From assembly GCA_964617875.1 (NCBI GenBank), contig CAZUAI010000004.1, positions 1 to 64,000 of the forward strand: a stretch of 64,000 nt of DNA, in the 5' to 3' direction. Under the pieces are notes generated by a model that searched no databases, had not been told where the DNA came from, and saw nothing but the letters and a program-made list of their open reading frames with translations. The translations under genes were made by a program, and so were the position numbers. Within the stretch, counting starts at the first letter, position 1. Every line of letters begins with the position of its first letter. Below are positions 59,359 through 64,000 of this stretch, piece after piece. This stretch comes from CAZMVY01 sp964617875 (GTDB lineage Bacteria > Planctomycetota > Phycisphaerae > UBA1845 > PWPN01).

Positions 59359-61152
59359 TCACGGGAGGCTTCGCATCGGGCGGTTGGGCCTGCCGATGAG
59401 GGCCCACGCGCGCCGGCCGAGCATCGCCGAGAGAATGTCGCCCCCGCGGCAGTTGACCAGGCGCGTCAGCAGCAGCACCAGGCCCAGCGCGACGCCCGCG
59501 ATGAAGCCGCCGAGGTGCGCCCAGTGCGCGGTCTGGTCCCTGATGCCAAGGGCGGTAAACGCCACGTCGAACGCGATGTAGAAGAACACGACCCAGAAAC
59601 CGCGCACGGTGAAGATGGTGAAGGACAGACGGAACCCGCGGATCAGCCCCCAGCGCAACCACGCCACCATGTGGACGTTGTGAAGCGGCAGCAAAACGAG
59701 GTACATGCCGGCGAGGCCCATGATCGCTCCGGACGCACCGACCATCGGCTGTGGCTGCGAATCGGCGACCGACGCCGCATGCGCGAGCCCCGCAATCACG
59801 GCCAGCAACGGATACGCAACGGTCGTGCCGATGTTGCCGATCAGGGCGTTCACGCGCGAACCGAGAACCAGGAGGAACAGCAGGTTGCCGGCCAGGTGCA
59901 GGATGCCGCCGTGGAGGAAGGCGTACGTGATCAACTGGGACCACCGGTACTGGCCGGTGCACTGCTGTTCCGGCGACAGTGCGTTGTGGGCCTCGAGAAT
60001 CAGCTTCTCCATGTCGGCCTTGGACAGCTCCGGCGGCCTGTTCGGCCTGCGCCCGGCGGGAGCGGCGTCTTGTGCGGCTGCCCTGGACGCCTTCTCCCGC
60101 TCCTCCTTCAGCCGATCGGTCAAGTCCTCCAGCCTTTTCTCGAACGCGTCGCTGTCACCGTAGCTCGTATCCTGATACCCGACGTACAGCCTTTCGGCAG
60201 TGGGTGGCGCGTTGCCGCACCAGAGCATCAGGTTCTTGGCCAACCGCAATCGCGAGGAGTCGGCGTACTGGATGCCGAGAAACCACGCGCTGATGATCAC
60301 GGTCACGACCGCCAGCGCCCACGTGACATACGGCCGGCGCGTGCCGAACGCCTCCGAAGCCACGGGGTAGAGCCCCAGCGGAATGACCCAACTGATGACG
60401 CGGACGACGCCCTCGGTTACGTCGTAGATCCGGTCCAGGTCCGCGTCGTGGGCTGTCAGGACGGCGCGGCCCGTCTGGAGGTCCACGCCGCACTCGACGC
60501 AGATCTTCGCGCCGGTCGAGAGCCGCTTCCCGCAGCAGGGGCACTCGGGGCCGTCCGGGCCGAACGCTCCGGCCGGGTCGTGAATCAGGCCCGCCGCCGT
60601 CGCGGCCGGCATGGGCTCGACAGGGGCCGCCGGCGGGGCCTCTTCCATCGCCGCGAGGGCGTACAGATCGTCGTCGGGCGCGGCCTCTTTCGTGCGGATG
60701 GCGGTGTCGGCAATATCCAGGCCGGTATCCACGTACCGGAGCGTGAAATGGCCGAGGCGGACGACGTCGCCGTCGCGGAGTTCGTGGTCGGCGACGCGCG
60801 CCTCGTTGACGCGGATGCCGTTCTTGCTGCCCTGGTCCTCGATCCGCCAGCCGGCCGGGGCGCGGACGAGCCGGCAGTGCCTCCGCGAGACCGACACATC
60901 GTTCAGCACGATCTCGCGGCCGGCGAGTTTGCCGATCTCGATGGGGGCCTCGCCGCCGAGGAACAACTGCTCGCCGACCCCCTCCGGTCCCTTCTCGATC
61001 AGGAGGGCGAATGCGAAGTTGTCGGTTCCCGGTACAAAGTCCCGCGCGACGAGCCTCAGTACGCGCCCGCAGGCCGGACAGGGGCCCGCTTTGCCGATGT
61101 AGGACTCCACGATCTGGAGTCCTTTGCCGCATTGGCAGCGCACATGGACCAT
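59359..61152 (-). CDS. FHA-domain and rhomboid-protease fusion with zinc ribbons
   Basis: The 597-residue protein has, in order: a zinc ribbon (CQCGKGLQIVES..GPCPACGRVL), an FHA phosphothreonine-binding domain (EIGKLAGREIVLNDVSVSRRHCRLVR, then IEDQGSKNGIRVNEARV; about 50-150), a second ribbon (CPCCGKRL...ICVECGVDLQTGR, about 200-230), a membrane helix, a charged coiled region, and a rhomboid intramembrane protease (QYRWSQLITYAFLHGGILHLAGNLLFLLV; catalytic Ser474 in VGASGAIMG; His546 in WAHLGGFIAG). Rhomboids cut membrane proteins in the bilayer. The FHA domain would link this to Ser/Thr kinase signalling. The ATG at 61152 begins the MVHVRCQCGKG ribbon; the longer frame is Arg-rich. Confidence 0.9.
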   Translation of the reverse strand: MVHVRCQCGKGLQIVESYIGKAGPCPACGRVLRLVARDFVPGTDNFAFALLIEKGPEGVGEQLFLGGEAPIEIGKLAGREIVLNDVSVSRRHCRLVRAPAGWRIEDQGSKNGIRVNEARVADHELRDGDVVRLGHFTLRYVDTGLDIADTAIRTKEAAPDDDLYALAAMEEAPPAAPVEPMPAATAAGLIHDPAGAFGPDGPECPCCGKRLSTGAKICVECGVDLQTGRAVLTAHDADLDRIYDVTEGVVRVISWVIPLGLYPVASEAFGTRRPYVTWALAVVTVIISAWFLGIQYADSSRLRLAKNLMLWCGNAPPTAERLYVGYQDTSYGDSDAFEKRLEDLTDRLKEEREKASRAAAQDAAPAGRRPNRPPELSKADMEKLILEAHNALSPEQQCTGQYRWSQLITYAFLHGGILHLAGNLLFLLVLGSRVNALIGNIGTTVAYPLLAVIAGLAHAASVADSQPQPMVGASGAIMGLAGMYLVLLPLHNVHMVAWLRWGLIRGFRLSFTIFTVRGFWVVFFYIAFDVAFTALGIRDQTAHWAHLGGFIAGVALGLVLLLTRLVNCRGGDILSAMLGRRAWALIGRPNRPMRSLP

Positions 61153-61593
61153 TGAACACCCCCACCGCGGCCGCTGTTCCTTCCCTGCGATCCAAGCGCG
61201 AGACCATCTGAATCCTATCCTCCCCACCCGTCAAGTCCAGCGGATTTCGCTCGCTGTGGCGCGGTAGCGGGGGCGTGCAGCCCCAGGGGCTCGCGGACTC
61301 GTCGGAAAAGCCCAGGGGTTTCCTGCGGAAGGCTCGGGCTCTCTGGGTGCCCCCGGGCGGCCACGGTGGGCTATGCGTTTCGCGTCGGCCTCGCAGACCG
61401 CTGGCCGCCTCCGGCCCCTCGGGGGCAGGTGGGCCGCCGGGAAGATGCGTTTCGCAGGCGGTGCGCTTGGCGCGGGGGCGGGTGGTCTGGCATACTCGTA
61501 GGGCGAGAACAGCGTTTCGTCCCCGTCGTGTACGGCGGATCGGCGAAATGCGGGCCAGCCCCTCTGGGCCATTCGATCGCGGAGTGCGGAACC
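61153..61593. other. Divergent intergenic region before paralogue 3
   Basis: These 441 bases hold no gene I can support. A plausible promoter for the next gene is TTGGCG (61467-61472), 18 bases, CATACT (61491-61496), about 98 bases before the ATG. The rest has short repeats such as GCAGCCCCAGGGGCT (61278-61292) and a GGCC-rich stretch resembling other dispersed repeats here. Confidence 0.35.
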
Positions 61594-63051
61594 ATGTGTC
61601 ATCACGCGGCGTGTCATCACGAAACGGGCGTCGGGCTTTCACGGCGGGAACTTCTCATGGCGGCCGCGGGGACGACCGTCATGGGCGGCTTCTTCCTGCG
61701 CGGGGCGACGGCCGCCGAAGCGGCACAGAACGCCGCCGTCGAATCGCCGGGCGAGTGGCCCGATCTGGTCGTGGCCTACCTCCGGCCGAAGGACAAGTAC
61801 TGGCTCGGCTGGCCCGGCACGGCGTGGGAGAAGGGCGTGCATGATGAGTTCCTCGCCAGGACCCGCAAGCGGATCGAGGAGTCCGCGAAGGACGTGAAGG
61901 TCCGCGTCCGCTTCGAGCCCGAACCGCTGTATGATGCCGCGGCCGTGGACCGGTTCGTCGCGAAGGTGCGGCAGGAAAAACCCAAGGGCGTCATTCTCTT
62001 CCCGTTGCACATGATCGAATGGGAGAAGACGAAACAGGTGGCCCAGTCGGGCATCCCGACGATCATTTACGCCCTGCTGGGCATGTGCTTCACCGGGCAC
62101 GTGAAGGACCTGTCGCGGCTGCCGGGCGTACACCTGATCTCGTCGCCCGACTACGACTTCACGCCGCTGCGGTTCGGCATGAAGATGATCCGTGCCGCCC
62201 ACGACGTCCGCCGGACGAAGATCGCCGTCATTGCGGGCAACGAGAGCAAGGATATGGTGCTCGACCCGTTCGGGCTCAGGGTCCGCTACATCCCGCGGTC
62301 GCGGTTCCCCGAGGCGTTGAAGACGATCGAGGAAACGCCCGAGGTCCGCGCCGTCGTCGAGGAGTACCGCAAGGCCGCGCAGAAATGCGTCGAACCCACG
62401 ACGGCCGATCTGATCAACGCATCCAGGAACTACTTCGCGGCGAAGAAGATCCTCGCGGAAGAGGGCTGCAACGGCATCACGATGGACTGCCTGGGCCTGG
62501 TGAGTACCCGCGAGATCCCGACGCCTCCCTGCATGGCCTGGTGCAAGTTTCTGGATGTGGGCGTCCCGGCCGTGTGCGAGGCCGACATCAACGCCGTCAT
62601 GTCGCAGGTGCTTTGCTGCAACCTGCTTGACAAGGCGGGCTTCCAGCAGGACCCGGTGCCCGAGACGGTGAACAACACGTTCATCGGGGCGCACTGCGTC
62701 TGCCCGACGAAGCTCAACGGCTACGACAAGCCGGGCGAGCCCTTCATCCTCCGCAGCCATGCCGAGTCGGACATCGGCGTCTCGCTCCAGGTGATCTTCC
62801 GGCCCGGCCAGGAGATCACCGTCATGCAGTTCGTCGGACCGGGCAAGATCATCCTCGGCAAGGGCAAGGTGCTGAGGAACTTCGACACGCCGCCCGCCGG
62901 CGGCTGCCGCACGTCCGTCGAGCTGGCGATCGATGGTCCCGAAGACGTCCGCGACACGAAGGGCTTCCACCAGTTGTTCATCTACGGCGACCACGTGCGC
63001 GACTTCCAGGCGTACGCGCAGATGTACGGCATCCAGACGGAACACATATGA
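61594..63051 (+). CDS. Tat-exported L-fucose-isomerase-like protein (paralogue 3)
   Basis: The 485-residue protein opens with a Cys/His leader, MCHHAACHHETGVGLSRREL, in which SRRELLMAAAGTTVMGGFFL is a twin-arginine signal. The core has EKPKGVILFPLHMIEWEKT, MDCLGLVSTREIPTPPCMAWCKFLDVGVPAVCEADINAV, GAHCVCPTKLNGYDKPGEPFILRSHAESDIGVSLQVIF and NFDTPPAGGCRTSVELAI. It keeps the 'CE.D' motif of the isomerase superfamily. It is closely related to paralogue 2 and more distantly to paralogue 1. It is followed one base after its stop by a GT-C gene, so an association with glycan metabolism is likely. Sugar substrate unknown. Confidence 0.82.
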   Translation: MCHHAACHHETGVGLSRRELLMAAAGTTVMGGFFLRGATAAEAAQNAAVESPGEWPDLVVAYLRPKDKYWLGWPGTAWEKGVHDEFLARTRKRIEESAKDVKVRVRFEPEPLYDAAAVDRFVAKVRQEKPKGVILFPLHMIEWEKTKQVAQSGIPTIIYALLGMCFTGHVKDLSRLPGVHLISSPDYDFTPLRFGMKMIRAAHDVRRTKIAVIAGNESKDMVLDPFGLRVRYIPRSRFPEALKTIEETPEVRAVVEEYRKAAQKCVEPTTADLINASRNYFAAKKILAEEGCNGITMDCLGLVSTREIPTPPCMAWCKFLDVGVPAVCEADINAVMSQVLCCNLLDKAGFQQDPVPETVNNTFIGAHCVCPTKLNGYDKPGEPFILRSHAESDIGVSLQVIFRPGQEITVMQFVGPGKIILGKGKVLRNFDTPPAGGCRTSVELAIDGPEDVRDTKGFHQLFIYGDHVRDFQAYAQMYGIQTEHI

Positions 63052-63052
63052 G

Positions 63053-64000
63053 ATGAACAATGACCGCCGGCGGCAGTTCATCGCCGTTGCCTGCGTGCTG
63101 ACCGCCGCCGCAGTCCTGAGGGTGGTCTACCTGCTGCAGTACCACGCGAACGTCCCCTACTATGACGTTCCCGTGATGGATGCGCTGTATTACGACCAGT
63201 GGGCACAGCGTGTGGCGGCAGGGCAGGGGTACGGCCCCTCGCCGTACTATCTCGCGCCGCTCTACCCGTATGTGCTCGCTGTCGCCTACGCCGTATTCGG
63301 CCGCCACTTCACGCTCATCTATGCGGCGCAGGCGGCGATCGGCATCGGGAGTCTGTTCCTCGTCTACACGATCGGGCGCCGGATCTTCGGACACGGGGCG
63401 GGTCTGGCGGCGGTTCTTCTGCTCATGCTGTACGGTCCAGTCCTGTTTCTGGAGAGCAAACTGCTCTCCGAGACGCTCTCCCTGTTCCTCAATCTCGTCG
63501 CCGTGTACGCATTGCTGCGCGCCCTCGACGGGCACAGACCGCCGGCGCACGTCGCTGCGGGCCTGGGCTTGGGGCTGAGCATTGTGTGCCGGCCGGCGAA
63601 CCTTCTGTTCGCGTCTCTTCTGCTTGCCTGCCGCGGTGTCGGCGGCATTCGGGCCCGCGCCCCGGCGCGTCTGTTGTCGCTTCTGTGGCTGTCGCTCGGC
63701 ATCGTCGTCCCGATCCTCCCCGTTACGGCCCGCAACTGGTACGTGGGCCGCGACTTCGCACTGATCCAGACGAACGGCGGCATGACGTTCGCGCAGGGCA
63801 ACAACGAAAACGCCGTGGGCCTGCTCGCCATGCCGCCGGGGACAACAGCGGGCATTCTCGGGCAGCAGGCGGAGGAGGTCGCCATCGCGTCCCGCGCGAT
63901 GGGGCGTCCGCTGAGGCCCTCGGAGGCTTCGTCGTACTGGTTCCGGCAGGGACTGGCGTACATACGAAACGCCCCGGCCGATTACGCGGTGCTCGTCTTG
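63053..64000 (+). CDS. GT-C membrane glycosyltransferase-like protein, incomplete at the window end
   Basis: The frame is open from the ATG at 63053 through all 316 codons to the edge. It starts MNNDRRRQFIAVACVLTAAAVLRVVYLLQ, a first membrane helix, followed by the acidic loop PYYDVPVMDALYYDQWAQRVAAGQGYGPSPYYLAPLYPYVL, the catalytic-Asp layout of ArnT/PMT-type GT-C proteins (the D....YY...A...G and APLYPY elements). More helices follow, then an extracytoplasmic segment (ARNWYVGRDFALIQTNGGMTFAQGNN) as in dolichyl-phosphate-mannose-type transferases. The start lies one base after the stop of paralogue 3, so they are likely one operon. Confidence 0.88.
   Translation, partial: MNNDRRRQFIAVACVLTAAAVLRVVYLLQYHANVPYYDVPVMDALYYDQWAQRVAAGQGYGPSPYYLAPLYPYVLAVAYAVFGRHFTLIYAAQAAIGIGSLFLVYTIGRRIFGHGAGLAAVLLLMLYGPVLFLESKLLSETLSLFLNLVAVYALLRALDGHRPPAHVAAGLGLGLSIVCRPANLLFASLLLACRGVGGIRARAPARLLSLLWLSLGIVVPILPVTARNWYVGRDFALIQTNGGMTFAQGNNENAVGLLAMPPGTTAGILGQQAEEVAIASRAMGRPLRPSEASSYWFRQGLAYIRNAPADYAVLVL

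Noticed and set aside
1..64000. tRNA, rRNA, riboswitch, insertion sequence or prophage genes
   Set aside because: I looked for T-loop-like motifs, conserved rRNA stretches, transposase and integrase motifs, and long leaders with known riboswitch cores, and found none. A covariance-model scan would be decisive.

Overview
The window reads as one long piece of a GC-rich planctomycete-type chromosome (probably Phycisphaerae-like, probably from an assembled metagenome, since it carries a 100-N scaffold gap). The basis is a PEP-CTERM sorting tail (VPEPATLALL...ARRRR), a secreted protein ending in the paired 'DGDGDVD' dockerin-like segments common in planctomycetes, many Tat-dependent or Sec-dependent sugar-active enzymes, zinc-ribbon membrane proteins, and dispersed REP-like palindromes. 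Taxonomy is an inference. I saw no rRNA, tRNA, CRISPR array, transposase or phage gene.

Layout. 0.1-2.4 kb: rsmA and a secreted GH26-like enzyme whose barrel looks circularly permuted. 2.6-8.4 kb: polytopic GT-C-like proteins, a GT2 glycosyltransferase and a methyltransferase, a surface-glycan set. 8.5-12.4 kb: gap-pgk-rpe and a methyltransferase. 12.3-19.3 kb: secreted TIM-barrel and propeller enzymes, a zinc-ribbon membrane protein, a dockerin-like protein and a YjbQ protein. 19.6-29.3 kb: the first of three fucose-isomerase-like exported paralogues, agmatine-to-putrescine genes (aguB, aguA), folP, a heparinase-II/III-like lyase and a GH172 protein with in-frame REP repeats. 29.6-36.2 kb, minus strand: serA, ROK kinase, FGGY kinase, phosphohexomutase and class II aldolase. 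36.3-42.3 kb, minus strand: a secreted barrel protein, a small protein with a near-consensus promoter, manA, a PfkB sugar kinase and a GT-C protein. 42.4-48.7 kb: a second fucose-isomerase-like paralogue, a VAO-type flavin oxidase and a double-propeller protein. 48.9-53.8 kb: an HPr-kinase/PEPCK-like P-loop protein, a ZIP metal transporter, an internally duplicated protein and an AraC regulator. 53.9-57.3 kb: an EF-hand repeat protein divergent from a CpxR/CpxA-like two-component system. 57.3-64 kb: ilvB, an FHA-rhomboid fusion, the third paralogue, and a GT-C protein running off the window.

The genes fit a heterotrophic polysaccharide degrader: exported lyases and glycosidases release sugars, kinases, an aldolase, manA and a hexomutase bring them into central metabolism, and GT-C/GT2 genes build the cell's own glycans. 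The points most worth following up are the permuted GH26 barrel, the HprK/PEPCK-like kinase, the exported isomerase-like trio (one with an altered acidic motif), and the EF-hand/two-component locus with a CpxR-box-like site.
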